A stretch of 39,313 nt of DNA from Mycoplasma testudinis ATCC 43263 (lineage in GTDB: Bacteria; Bacillota_I; Bacilli_A; Mycoplasmatales; Mycoplasmoidaceae): contig NZ_JHXT01000015.1 of NCBI RefSeq assembly GCF_000687795.1, positions 1 through 39,313 on the forward strand. Reading direction: 5' to 3'. Below the pieces are notes generated by a model. The model saw only the letters and a list, made by a program, of their open reading frames with translations. It was not told where the DNA came from and searched no databases. Of the stretch, positions 28,257-39,145 are shown one piece after another; position 1 is the stretch's first letter; every line of letters begins with the position of its first letter. The position numbers and the translations under genes are program-made.

Positions 28257-30260
28257 TTATTCAAAAATATTACGGATTTGAACAAGTAAATTGCAAATTT
28301 GCGATTCATACCCTGCGAATGATTGACTGTTAGAAATAAGATAAGCGCCATATTGTTCAATAATCAAAACTAATGAATTATTGAAATGTTGATTTAATTC
28401 TTGGAATAATCCAACTACTCTAATTATTGCACTTTTATTTTTGTAAGAATCCAATCACGAAGGATTATTACACCACACTTTGTTAGATTCAACCATCTGA
28501 AGAATATCTTCTGACTTATACAAATTATCAAAAATTAATCGTTCGTTACGCGAAGATACAATCAAACGACAATATATATTAGAATTGAAGTAAAGATGAC
28601 ACAAGTGTTTTTGTTCTGCCATTTCATAAAATCGTTCAAATGGAACAGCCAAAATTTTAGCACCAACATGAACGCCAATAACGGTTACTTGGTCTATTAA
28701 AACCTCTGATCAAAATGATCGAAGTTCATAACAATTATATTTGACATCATTGCTTCAAGCTTCTTGTTTTAGTTGCCTAAATCACGACGGTCTTTTTGGT
28801 TCAAAATTTCCAGTGTATCAGATATTTTTAATATCAAAAAAACGGTTTGGGGTATATGAATAATCAATTTTATCTTGGCCATTAACGTCTATTAATAACC
28901 CTTGAATATTATTAGCTATATTGTAATTTGCATTAGGGCGATATCATTCACGACTAAAAATCGGCGATAATAATGGAACCTGAAGCATTTGGAATATTTT
29001 TTCAAAATAATCGTGAACTAATTTTTTTAATCGATTTGTTACTGTTGGTAAATCAACATCAACGCTTCGTTCAAGAATGTTAACACTATCGATTGTTCGG
29101 AACATATTTAAAATGTTATTGATATCTGGATTCTTATTAAAAACCATTAATGCGTTTTCGTCTTTACAAAAATTATGAATAATGCCATTTCGCAGTTTAT
29201 ATCATTTCATAAATTCTTCTTGCGAATTAATACTAAAGACTTCTTTGACACGTTGCTTTTGCTCAACTTCAGAAATTTTTGTACCTCACGTATGAGCGTT
29301 AAAATGTTTTTCAAAATCAGGGTTCTCAAAATTGATACTTGATTTATCTCGTTTTTGGTCAGTATCGACTTTAAAGGATAGACCCGGTCCAAAATTAGTT
29401 ATAAAAAATAAGCGGTTTTCATAATCAATAAACGGAGTCATTTCTTGGTGATAACCAACTAACGTTTCATATCGTAAAACACGTCTAGTTTGCATTCTTC
29501 CGTTAACCATAACTGTTTCAGTAGTTCAATAAGGAAAAGTAGCAGAAGTTTGAGTTGTTACGTTTCGATAATTCAAATATTTAATCAAGACATCATAAAA
29601 TGGATTGTTTCGATAAAGACCTACAAGCCCTGATTCAAAATCCACAATGTTTGGATCTTTCAGAATTTCAAATAATTGTTTCTTGGGAAGCAATTCAGAA
29701 ATTCTAATACCAAATTGTGAAAAAACATATTCGTAAATATCCCTTAATTGAAAAGTCGAAAACGCTGCACGTAACATTTCAAAACGACTAAAAGTAGCTT
29801 CTTTAATAAGTTGCTCAGCATTCTTTTTAAAACTATTAAATTCTTTAATTGCCCTTCGAGCTTTTTGAAATGGTTTTCAAAATGCAAATCCAATTAATAC
29901 AAAAAATAAAATGAAAATAACAGCACGACGCCATTTCATTTGAATAATTTTCAATTCTTTTTTCTTGAGAACAATTGCTTCTTCTTGATGTTTAATTTGT
30001 TGAGTTTGTTTTTGAATTGCTTCTTGATTAGCGTTATTGTCAACAAACTCATTTTGAATAAATTCGTCAATAACATTGTCTAAATGATTACTTACGTGGT
30101 TGTAAAACCCATCTACTGGACTATTAATAATCCGTTCGAAGTCTAAATTAAACTTACTTTTTTTCAACTCTATTTGTTGATTACTTGAGTTTTCTTGTTG
30201 GTGTTCTTGAATTTTTTGGTTGATAACATCTCGAAGAGGGTCAGGAATTATTTTATTCAT
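28257..30260 (-). CDS. Large hypothetical single-TM protein (possibly DUF3137-like)
   Basis: One frame of 667 residues, read through many TGA Trp codons. Residues 1-105 are polar with a coiled-coil stretch (Gln-rich, QTQQIKHQEEAIVLKKK), then one TM helix at about 112-128 (RAVIFILFFVLIGFAFW). The following 540 residues hold aromatic and charged blocks (RFEMLRAAFSTFQLRDIYEY ... NFENPDFEKHFNAHT). The blocks around FENPDFEKHFNAHTW and RVKEVFSINSQEEFMKWY weakly recall DUF3137; I could not confirm it. N-in topology with a large outer or inner domain is unresolved. It lies upstream of hpt on the same strand, 123 bp away, and diverges from rpoD. Confidence 0.8.
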
Positions 30261-30444
30261 AATTAATTACTTTATTGTTGTTTTAAATGGAAAATTTTAG
30301 ATACTTTAATTTTTTTGAATTTTGCAAAATTAATCATAACTAGTTTTGTTTTGTCATCTTCACAATAGCAAAACTGAGCGATTTTAGGTTTTCTGTAGCC
30401 ATAAATACTAAAAAATATGAGTAATATATCTTTTATCTATTCTA

Positions 30445-30460
30445 AATATTATATAATATT
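30445..30460 (+). promoter_or_regulatory. rpoD promoter with perfect palindrome
   Basis: AATATTATATAATATT is a perfect 16-bp palindrome containing the -10 hexamer TATAAT (30452-30457), about 40 nt before the rpoD ATG at 30497. The 236-bp gap 30261-30496 between the two divergent genes is otherwise AT-rich without other recognisable sites. Confidence 0.5.
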
Positions 30461-30496
30461 AGATTACGATAATGTTCTTACATAAAAAGCAAAGAT

Positions 30497-32296
30497 ATGA
30501 AAAAAACAACAACCTTTAAATCATTAGGAAAAAATGAAGTTTCTTCCAAAAGTAAAACTGTAAAAGAAATCAAAAAAGATTCTTTAAAAAAATCTGCAAA
30601 AGCCCCAAAAATTATTGCAGTTAACCAACCGGTTATTAAACAAACAAAAAATAATCAAAAAAATAATAAGTTGAAAGTTAGTATCCCATCTACTCCATCT
30701 AAAAAGGATACATCAAAAAAAACAGCTGGATCAACCAAACTAGTTCTTAAAAAAGAATCACAAACTACTAAAAAGCCTTTAAAACAAGTTCGTGTTAAAA
30801 AAGAAAAACCACAAGTAGTGCAAAAGCCTAATAAACCTACTCCACAAAAAAAAGTTCAACCAGTAACTAAAACCATTTCCGAAAATGAAATTGCTAAAAA
30901 TTTAAAAGCGAAAAAGCCAACTAAATTATTAGAAGCACCCCGAAAAGAAATCAGCGTTAATTTAACTGTTCGAACTAATACGCCAGTTAAAGAACTACCA
31001 CAATCTGAAACTAACGCTAATACCGTAGTTGTTGAAAAAAAACGCCGAGGTCGCAAGGCAAAACATCCACCTAATGATGAAAGAAATGAAATCATTTTTA
31101 GTGACGTTGTTGAAGCTCTTACAAAGGCAAAACATTTAGATAAAGAAGTTGATAATGTTTTACAAACGCTTTTAAATAAGGCAAATTTAAAACACCGAAA
31201 AAATCCAAGTTTATCTAATGAAGAAATCATCAAGAATATCAAAAAACATGAATTTAATGACAAAGAAGAAGAACACATTCTCGATGAACTAAGAGATCGT
31301 GGCGTTCGTTTAGAACGGGACGTTGAAGAAAGATTAGCTGAATTTAGAAAAAATCAAGACTTAAGTGAAATTGATGAAAACATTCAAGAACTTTCAATCA
31401 AAGGAACTACAACTAGAGATAAAGTTGATGACAACGTTAGAGCAATTTTAGGAACTTTAGGAGCTTCTAAAATGCTTGAATACAATGATGAATTAAGAAT
31501 TGCCAAATTATTGGGTAGCAATGATGAAGAAACTCGTCAGTACGCTTATCACCAATTGGTAACCTCTAATTTACGTTTAGTAACTTCCATCGCTAAACGA
31601 CACTTAAGCCGTGGGTTGGATTTCGTTGATTTGATTCAAGAAGGAACTATTGGTTTAATTAAAGCAATTAGTAAATTTAACTATAAATTAGGAAATAAAT
31701 TCTCAACATATGCTACTTGATGAATTCGACAAGCAATTACTAGAGCTATAGCAGATCAAGCCCGAACCATTCGGATTCCGGTTCATATGGTTGAAACGTT
31801 AAACAAACTTAGTAAGGTGGAAAGATCTTTAACTCAAAAGTTAGGTCGAGAACCAACAAATGAAGAAATCGCCGAAGAAATGGGTGGTCAAGCTAGTGGG
31901 TTTACACCTAAAAAAATAGTAGAAATCCGAAAATTAAACATTGATCCTGTTTCTCTAGATAAACCAGTTGGTCATGACGAAGAATCACAATTTGTTGATT
32001 TTGTAAAAGATCAAGATATGGATCGCCCTGATGAGTATTCTGAAAAGAAAATTGTAGTAGAACATATTAATGAGCTTTTCAATAATGCTTTATCAAAAAA
32101 AGAAGAACAAATTATACGTATGCGTTTTGGCTTAGCACCCTTTAATGGTCCAATGACATTAGAAGAAGTTGGTAACAAATTTAAAGTTACAAGAGAACGC
32201 ATTCGTCAAATCGAAGCTAAAGCATTGCGGAAATTAAAACATCCTTCAAAAAACACTAAGCTCCGCTCATTCTTAAAAAATGACGAAAAAAATTAA
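30497..32296 (+). CDS. rpoD: RNA polymerase sigma factor, primary (SigA/RpoD)
   Basis: The 599-residue protein contains sigma region 2 (about residues 345-440: [59 protein letters not shown]), region 3 ([35 protein letters not shown]), and region 4 ([20 protein letters not shown], an HTH for the -35). It directs transcription of housekeeping genes. The first 190 or so residues are an unusual Lys/Thr/Pro-rich stretch, much longer than in typical sigma-A. The trmK start overlaps its stop by 17 nt. First gene of an operon to 34803. Confidence 0.95.
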
Positions 32297-32951
32297 TCAT
32301 TTAATTTCATTTATCAAAAAGCCTGCAAATTTAGTGATCGACGTTGGTTGTGATCATGGATATTTATCGTTAGCGTTGTTGCAAATGCAACACGCTAATT
32401 TTATTGTTAATATCGACAATAAACATGATCCGTTAAAAAGTGCAATTAACAATTTAATCCAACATAATTTCCTTAATAAAACAGCCAATATCATTAATGA
32501 AGGATTATCTAATTTGCCATCACAATTGAATCCTGATTATGTTGTTATTGCCGGAATGGGGACATTTAACATTATCACCATTTTGCAAGACAATCCTATC
32601 CAGAAAGTTGGTCATTTTATCTTGCAACCCGAAGGACATCTTGATGAACTCAGAAAATGACTCTTTAAAAATAACTATCTCATTGAAAATGAAAAAATTA
32701 TTGAGGTTGATAATCGTTTTTACACAATCATTTTATGTACTAAAAATCTAGATGAGAAGATAGTAACTTTTAAAGATGAAGATATCTATCTAGGTCCAAT
32801 TTTAAAGCATCAAAAAGACAATAAACTATTTAATAAATATTTAAAATTAGAAATAACAAAATTAAAAAAAATTGCACAAAGATACTGAACAAATAACACA
32901 TATGTTAAAAAATGTATCATCGAAAGGTTTCTAAATGAATCTCAAAATTAA
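32280..32951 (+). CDS. trmK: tRNA (adenine(22)-N1)-methyltransferase TrmK
   Basis: The 223-residue protein shows the SAM-binding motif VIDVGCDHGYLSL and the catalytic-pocket motif VVIAGMGT, followed by GHFILQPEGHLDELRKW, the TrmK pattern. TrmK methylates A22 in the D-arm region of tRNA. It sits between rpoD and nif3, as in B. subtilis (sigA-yqfN-yqfO). It overlaps rpoD by 17 nt and nif3 by 17 nt. Confidence 0.93.
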
Positions 32952-33717
32952 AACAGTAATCGAAGAATTACTTAAACTTTATCCATTGCAAAAGCAAACC
33001 GTTTGAGATGCAAGCGGAATAATTAATAAATCATTTCAAAATCAAACGCTTCAAAAAATTTTAATCTGTGCCGATTTAAATAATTCAAGTTTGCAAAAAG
33101 CTATTGAAAACAAAGCAAACTTAATCATTTCACATCATCCGCTTTCATTGGATCTTAAAAAAGACAAGGACTTATTCATTAAAAGGACCTTACTCGAGCT
33201 AAAAAAACATCATATTGTTTTATGTGTTCTTCACACGAATTTTGACCTGTCTAAAAATGGTTTAATTGAAAGTTTCTGCTACAGTTTAAATTATCATAAA
33301 TGATCAGTTTGCAACTTTGACAAAGGCTTATTCAGTATTGCAGTTAATGATCATTTACAAAATTTTTGTAATGCATTGAAAGAACACGAATTTATTGATT
33401 ACATAAAAATGAATGAATTGTTCTATATAAAAAACCCACTTATAAAAAGAGTTTTATTCGGTTTAGGATCATATTATTCTGCTGCTATAGAATATCCACA
33501 AAAGATTAAAAAATATGATTTATTTGTAACCGGTGATCTCAAGTGAAGCAGCTGAGTCCATGCAGAAAATCATATGATTAATGTAATTGATATTGGTCAC
33601 AAAATTGAGGCAGTTTTTATTTCACAAATCAGACTTCAATTGAAAAAGATATTTAAAGCAACAATCGACAGCAAAATTCTTTATAATCTACCAATACTAA
33701 AAATGAAAGTGATTTAG
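32935..33717 (+). CDS. Nif3/DUF34 family dinuclear metal protein (YqfO-like)
   Basis: The 260-residue protein has ISHHPLSLDL and VLHTNFDLSKNG near residues 70-105 (metal-binding His and Asp) and, near the C-terminus, FVTGDLKW followed by HMINVIDIGHKIEAVF (second metal ligands). Known as the Nif3/GTP-cyclohydrolase-1-type-2-like family, of unclear cellular role. It lacks the PII-like insert of some Firmicute members and is at the short end of the family. Overlaps trmK; plsY starts 7 nt later. Confidence 0.92.
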
Positions 33718-33724
33718 AAATAAT

Positions 33725-34462
33725 ATGAATTTTGCAGTAGCTGTTTTTTTATTAGTATTTTTAGGAATAGTAATAGGATATCTCATTGGATCGGTTATGT
33801 TTGCAGACATTATCGGATATTTCTTACGTAAAAACCCGCGCTATCACGGGAGCCGTAACCCTGGAACAACAAATTCAATTAGGGTTTTTGGAATGAAATA
33901 TGGGGTAATTGTTGGCTTATTAGATATTGTCAAAGGATTATTGCCATTTCTAATTACACTCGCCATCTATCGCTTTTGACTTCAAAATTATCTCGGTTCC
34001 AATTTAAATTCATTTCCCACTAATCGCATTTATTTTTTAACTTATTTATCTTCATTTGCATCAATCATTGGACATATTTGACCGGTATTTTTTAAATTTA
34101 AAGGTGGTAAAGCCGTTGCTACAACTGTTGGTTTATTGCTTTCGACATCAGTTTGATGATTCGTAATTATTGCTATCGTTTGATGAGCAATAGCACTTAA
34201 AACTAAATACGTTTCATTAGCTTCATTAATTTCATTCGCCATTTTTCCTATTTTAAATTTAATTCCTTGACTTGGTTATATGCACTGATTTAATTTAGGC
34301 TCACTAACATATTTAACTTATCAAACAGATTGACCTACAATTGTTTTCTTTGAAGTGATGATTTTAGGACTTACTGCTTTAGTTTTCTGATTACACCGTG
34401 GGAACATTCAACGTTTACGAACTGGCACAGAACGAAAAGTAACTCAAAAAATAAAAGGATAA
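33725..34462 (+). CDS. plsY: Glycerol-3-phosphate acyltransferase PlsY
   Basis: The 245-residue membrane protein has the PlsY motifs YLIGSVMFADI (motif 1), RNPGTTNSIRVFG (motif 2) and HIWPVFFKFKGGKAVATTVG (motif 3), with several hydrophobic helices between them. PlsY moves an acyl group from acyl-phosphate to glycerol-3-phosphate, the first step of phosphatidic acid synthesis. Ten or more TGA Trp codons are used, many in membrane segments. It ends 2 nt before the nifU-like gene. Confidence 0.95.
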
Positions 34463-34464
34463 AA

Positions 34465-34803
34465 ATGGCTGTTAAAAGAAAAACCAAAAAAGAAATCGAA
34501 GCTGAAATTCTAGACGTTTTAGATAATGTTCGTTTTTACATTCAAAAAGATGGCGGCGATTTACGGTTTTTAAAATTTGAGAATGGAATTGTCCATATTC
34601 AAATTTTAGGTTCGTGCGTTGGGTGTGCGTTAATCGACATGACTTATAAAGAAGGCGTTGAAACTATTTTACAAGATGAAATTAAAGAAGTTAAAGGCGT
34701 AAATATTGTTGAACCAGAATATACAATAAATCAAAATATGGAATCTAACATCCTAGCTGCTAAAAGAATCTCTCCATTTAAAAAGAACACTTCTAAAAAA
34801 TAA
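34465..34803 (+). CDS. NifU C-terminal domain protein (Fe-S scaffold/carrier)
   Basis: The 112-residue protein is a NifU-like domain: IEAEILDVLDNVRFYIQKDG, GGDLRFLKFENGIVHIQILG, and SCVGCALIDMTYK with the CxxC motif that can carry a 4Fe-4S cluster. The C-terminal 35 residues are a Lys/Asn-rich tail. No cysteine desulfurase or other Fe-S assembly gene lies in the window. It is last in the rpoD operon, AAAAGGATAAAA preceding the ATG. It converges with the next gene, the stops being 4 nt apart, with no clear terminator between. Confidence 0.92.
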   Translation: MAVKRKTKKEIEAEILDVLDNVRFYIQKDGGDLRFLKFENGIVHIQILGSCVGCALIDMTYKEGVETILQDEIKEVKGVNIVEPEYTINQNMESNILAAKRISPFKKNTSKK

Positions 34804-34807
34804 AAGT

Positions 34808-36793
34808 TTATTTTTTACTTTTCTTATCCCTTTGTTTAATTAGAGAAATTATGAAATAAATAATAATTGAAACTAATACTGCTGCCAAAGCGGTGGTAAT
34901 ACCTACAACTATTTCGTTTGTTGTTGTAAGACCAGCGTTAATGTCGTTTACTGTCAAAATTGTAAACACCATTCCGAAAAAATTAATAAAACCAATAATA
35001 GATGCAACAACAAACGCATAAACCATTGTCCGTCGTTCTTTATCTTTTTTATTCAAAGAATCATTTTGTTTAAGACGATTAGTTAACGCATCAATAGATT
35101 TTTTTAAATCACTAATACTATCAATTTTTTTTACAATTTCGCGAATTTCCGGAAGCCCGTAAAAATCGTCATATCAGTCAAATGACAAATGCTCTAGCGC
35201 TCTAATTTTATCTCGATAAAATTGCGGAGTTTTTTGCAAATTTTCATTATTAAAATCGTGTTCAATATCGTTGCGGATTCACAATTTTGATTGAGCATAA
35301 ATTTCGGCTCAAAAATAATTTTTGAAAATATCTACTTGTTCATTTTTTAAAAGTAAAACTGCTGGAGCATTTGATATGTAGGTTACATAGTTATTATTAA
35401 TTTCAGCTCGTGAGTTCTCAATTTTAGTTTTAAATGACTCTGAAACATTAGTATTTAAACGGTTCTTTTCTAATACGTTCAATAATTGATCAAAACCAAT
35501 GAAAAAACTTGAATACAAATCCATTCCAAACAGTTCAGGAGACGTTGTGAGCAAATATATCAGACGGCTATTCATGTCCTCTGTAATTAACTTTTTCGAA
35601 GATACAAATGGTGTATTATCGCTGACTTGAACATCATAAATTGGTAACGGTTGAGCAAACGACTCATATTCGATTGTAGCTTGATGCTCGGATATCACAC
35701 TGAAAACATCTTCAAACGATTTCAACTTTGTTAAGTCTTGTTTTTTAGTAATGTCATCACGAAAATAACTCGATTTTAAAAACCGACCTAATTCAAAAAA
35801 ATCTTGTTCAGGATTTTGATTTGGATCTTCTTTAATTTGAGATGGTTTATCTAAAATGTTTAAAATAAGTTCAGGTTTTTCGTTTCGGAAGTAAATTTTG
35901 AGTTCTTCGTATAAAGATAGCGAAATCATTGCTGTTATCAAAATAGAAAAGAATAAACCATCTGTCTTTTCTTGTTTTGCTTCATCAGATAAAGTGGGCT
36001 TAAAATTAAGATATTTTCGCTTGATTAATTCGGTTCAGTTGGCCTTTAAATCATTAGCAGTTACATTTTTGAAATCAATGCCTAAATTATTTTTTTTAGA
36101 GATTATTTTAGGCTGGCTTTTCTTGCTAATTTTTTGTGAAGAAAGTGGTTCATATTCACTAATTAAGTCCAAAATGTTATTTAAAGAAAGCGGATACAAT
36201 TGTTTAACAATATAGTGACGAATTAAACTTGTTAAATAAATTTCACTTACAACTGATTCAAATGGTAAATCTTCGCTTGTTTGATTGACTAAGGTTAAAG
36301 CAAACCCACCTGACAAGATTTTCGTATCTTCATCCAAGTAAAAAGATAATCGAAGCGATTTAATATAATCAAACAAATATGAAGTTGGATTGATATCAAC
36401 AACAAAGTTAAATCTCCGTTCAGATTGGTTATCAGAAACTAATTCAATTTCTTTATCTTCTTCTAATAAACGAATATATAAAGGTTCTTTAAATTTATCA
36501 TAACTTTGGACTTTAAAAATATCATTATTAATACTTCCTGTCTTTGAAGCAATTTTTTTAAGTGCTAAATTCAACATTAATAAAACTTTTTCATTCTTTG
36601 CTAAATTATCAATTTCAATAAATTTTTCTAATTCATCTTCAACTAAGTTTTTCTTAATTTTTGGCAAGACTTTACTTACAAATTTTTTATTTGGGTGATT
36701 GTTCAAACTAATAAAAAATTTGTCGTTTACATCATCGATATAAAAAGGATAAACATTTCTAATTTTGATATTCTTTATTTTTTTAGCACTCAT
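34808..36793 (-). CDS. Large hypothetical protein with two C-terminal TM helices (paralogue B)
   Basis: One frame of 661 residues, read through TGA codons. It is a paralogue of the gene at 36809: both start near KIRNVYPFYI / LRNLHPFYI, share YLFDYIKSLRLSFYLDED / YLSDYVEQFQISFYLDER, an acidic middle, YGLPEIREIVKKIDS / YGLVEIKKIVEKIDS, and two C-terminal hydrophobic helices. Here the helices are at about 590-615 (VVASIIGFINFFGMVFTILT) and 627-650 (VVGITTALAAVLVSIIIYFI). The rest is cytosolic by appearance. The layout, a large soluble domain and a short helical hairpin at the end, recalls CorA-like or stress-sensing two-TM proteins, but no family is assigned. It follows its paralogue by 15 nt. 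Confidence 0.8.
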
Positions 36794-36808
36794 AATAACT
36801 GCTCCTTT

Positions 36809-38812
36809 CTATTTCTTCTTATTTCCGTGTCGTTTTTCAAGAAAGCGCGAGATAGCTGCATAAGCCAGCAGACAAATCAAAACAAAAGCTAAAACTGCCC
36901 CTATAGCAATAATAACCATGTTTCTGGGATCACGAAGACTGCCATCAATATTTTCTGGTTGAACAGTCAAGATCGTAAAGACGGCTGTAAAAAAATCTAA
37001 TATTCCAAAAACTGCTGCTGCTAAGACTCCAATCGTCAAGTATTTCCGCTCTTTGGATTTACCATAACGCTGGTCATCATTATTTAACTTGTGTAAAAAG
37101 TTTTTTGAAGAATTTTTAAAGGCAATTGAGGAATCAATTTTTTCTACAATTTTTTTAATCTCCACTAGCCCATAAAAATTATGACTATCATCATATTGTA
37201 ATGCGTTTAGTTCATTTAAATACGATCTTAAACGACTTGGTGCATTTTCTTTATATTGCTTTGTTAACGACTCTATCTCATATAATCGTCACATTCGATT
37301 TTGACTAAAAATAATTGCCCAAATATAATTATCAGCTAATTTTAAGTTGGGGTCTTTAACGTATTCGTCTTCATCTTTTAATGAGATGTTTTTATTCAAA
37401 TTAACTGGATTATCATTTTTCACAATCAAAAACGATAAAGCGTTATTAATGAAAGTAATGTAATCATAATTTCTTTCGCAAACTAAACTATTAGCTTTAT
37501 GCTTAACATCATAATCGATTTCAAAATCAGTAAAATCAATCTTTTCAAAAAGGTTTAGAACTTCAGCATATGTTGAAAAATTACTATTAGTAACTTCTAA
37601 CCCAAACAATTGCGGATACATAGTTAACAAAAATAAGAGTTTAAAATTCTTATCATTTTGAAACAAGTCGTCGTTATCATCAAAAAAAGGTGTTTCTGAA
37701 CGGCGAATGATTTCATACGAAGGAACAGAAGTTCATAGAGATTGTTCTTCGTATTTAGCAACATTTGTAATTACTTCAATCGCGTCATCAGCTGTTTCAA
37801 TATCATCTAAATCAATATCAGAAAAATAGATATATTTATTTTTGACATATTTAAATAAATTGGCAAAATCCCGGTTTGAATCAGTTATTTCACGAACGTT
37901 ACCACTTTTTAAATGATCATCAAGTAAAGAAATGAATAAGGCTGGATCTTTGCTTTTAAAATAGGCTTTTAAATCTTCATAAATAATCAACATAATAATT
38001 TGACTTACAAATAAAGAATTAAATAAATTATCACTATAATCTTGAGTAAATGCTAATTGATTATTGGAATCAATAAGCTTTCGGCCGATATAATTGTTTC
38101 AATTCTTTTTCATTTTACTCTCAATTGAAACTTTATTATTTTCAATTTTGATTTTTAAATCATCAAATAAATGAATCATGTTCATCATTGAATTTTTCTT
38201 AACTTCGTTTTCAAAAAAGAAGCGACACATACTGTTGATAAAAACTTTTTTTGTAACATCATTAAAGTTGGCATTATTTTTTAAATAATTCCCTCAGTTT
38301 AAAGTCATGGACCCTGAAACCATCTTATTACGTTCATCTAAATAAAAACTAATTTGAAATTGTTCTACATAGTCACTTAAGTAAGATTCGGGGTTAACAT
38401 CAATTCCATATGTATAACGTCTTTGAGCAACATTATCACCCAAAATTTTTAAATCATTTACTTCTTCTTTTTTAATTGTATAAATCGGTTCATTTACTTC
38501 ATCACGTCGAGTTTCAACAAACAAGTTAACGTCTTTAGAACCAACTATTGAAGATATTTTTTTTACAGAATGGTTAATTATTTTAAGCAAGGTTTCAAAT
38601 GAATTAACTTTTTGGATTTCAAGTATTTCATTCAAATATTCATCCTCATTATCCACTTTGTCTTGAACAGACGAAAGCAAGCCCTTATACAAAGCTTTAT
38701 TTTGATATTGACGAAAGTCAGATTCAAAAAAAATCTTGTTAGGATTCTGGATATAGAATGGATGAAGGTTACGAAGTTTTAACGTATGAATAAAGTCTAA
38801 TTTATTTTCCAT
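36809..38812 (-). CDS. Large hypothetical protein with two C-terminal TM helices (paralogue A)
   Basis: One frame of 667 residues with several TGA Trp codons; first gene of the two-gene operon. Conserved with paralogue B through the N-terminal LRNLHPFYI region, the block around YVEQFQISFYLDER, the region YGLVEIKKIVEKIDSSIAFK, and two C-terminal helices at about 591-617 (IGVLAAAVFGILDFFTAVFT) and 634-657 (IIAIGAVLAFVLICLLAYAA). The last segment is basic (KRHGNKKK). No enzymatic motif seen. It lies about 170 bp from the right IS256 end, behind an 11-bp inverted repeat. Confidence 0.8.
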
Positions 38813-38836
38813 TGTAATCTCATTTAAACGGCCTTA

Positions 38837-38861
38837 TTATTCTATATTAAATATAGAATAA
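38837..38861 (-). promoter_or_regulatory. Inverted repeat upstream of the paralogue operon
   Basis: TTATTCTATAT and ATATAGAATAA are perfect inverted repeats of 11 bp around a TAA spacer, 25-49 nt before the ATG of the 38812 gene. On the minus strand the repeat holds TATATT/TAGAAT hexamers that can serve as the -10 region, so it may be an operator at the promoter. AT-rich DNA makes such repeats common, so the role is uncertain. Confidence 0.5.
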
Positions 38862-39043
38862 ACATTCTTTAATTAACTTAGTAAAAAAATTAAGCATCTT
38901 TATTATTTATTTAAGATTACAAATCAGAAAAAAAATTATCAAAAACTTTTCCTAATGTGCTTACGCAAAGGAAGTAATGATTTAAGTGTGTTAATGTCTA
39001 GATTTCTTTGAAACCATTGACATCGTGTTATTAAAAGTATACT

Positions 39044-39078
39044 AAAAAACGGAAACGCTTTCGCAATTTTCCGTTTTT
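39044..39078 (-). terminator. Hairpin downstream of the right IS transposase
   Basis: AAAACGGAAA and TTTTCCGTTTT flank a 12-nt loop, giving a stem with A and T tails. It lies about 70 nt after the transposase stop on the minus strand and can also stop reading into the IS from outside. Confidence 0.75.
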
Positions 39079-39145
39079 ATCATTATTTAAACGCGCAAAT
39101 CTTTGACTCTTGGTCAAGATTGAACAATAAATTAAGTGTTTGTAT

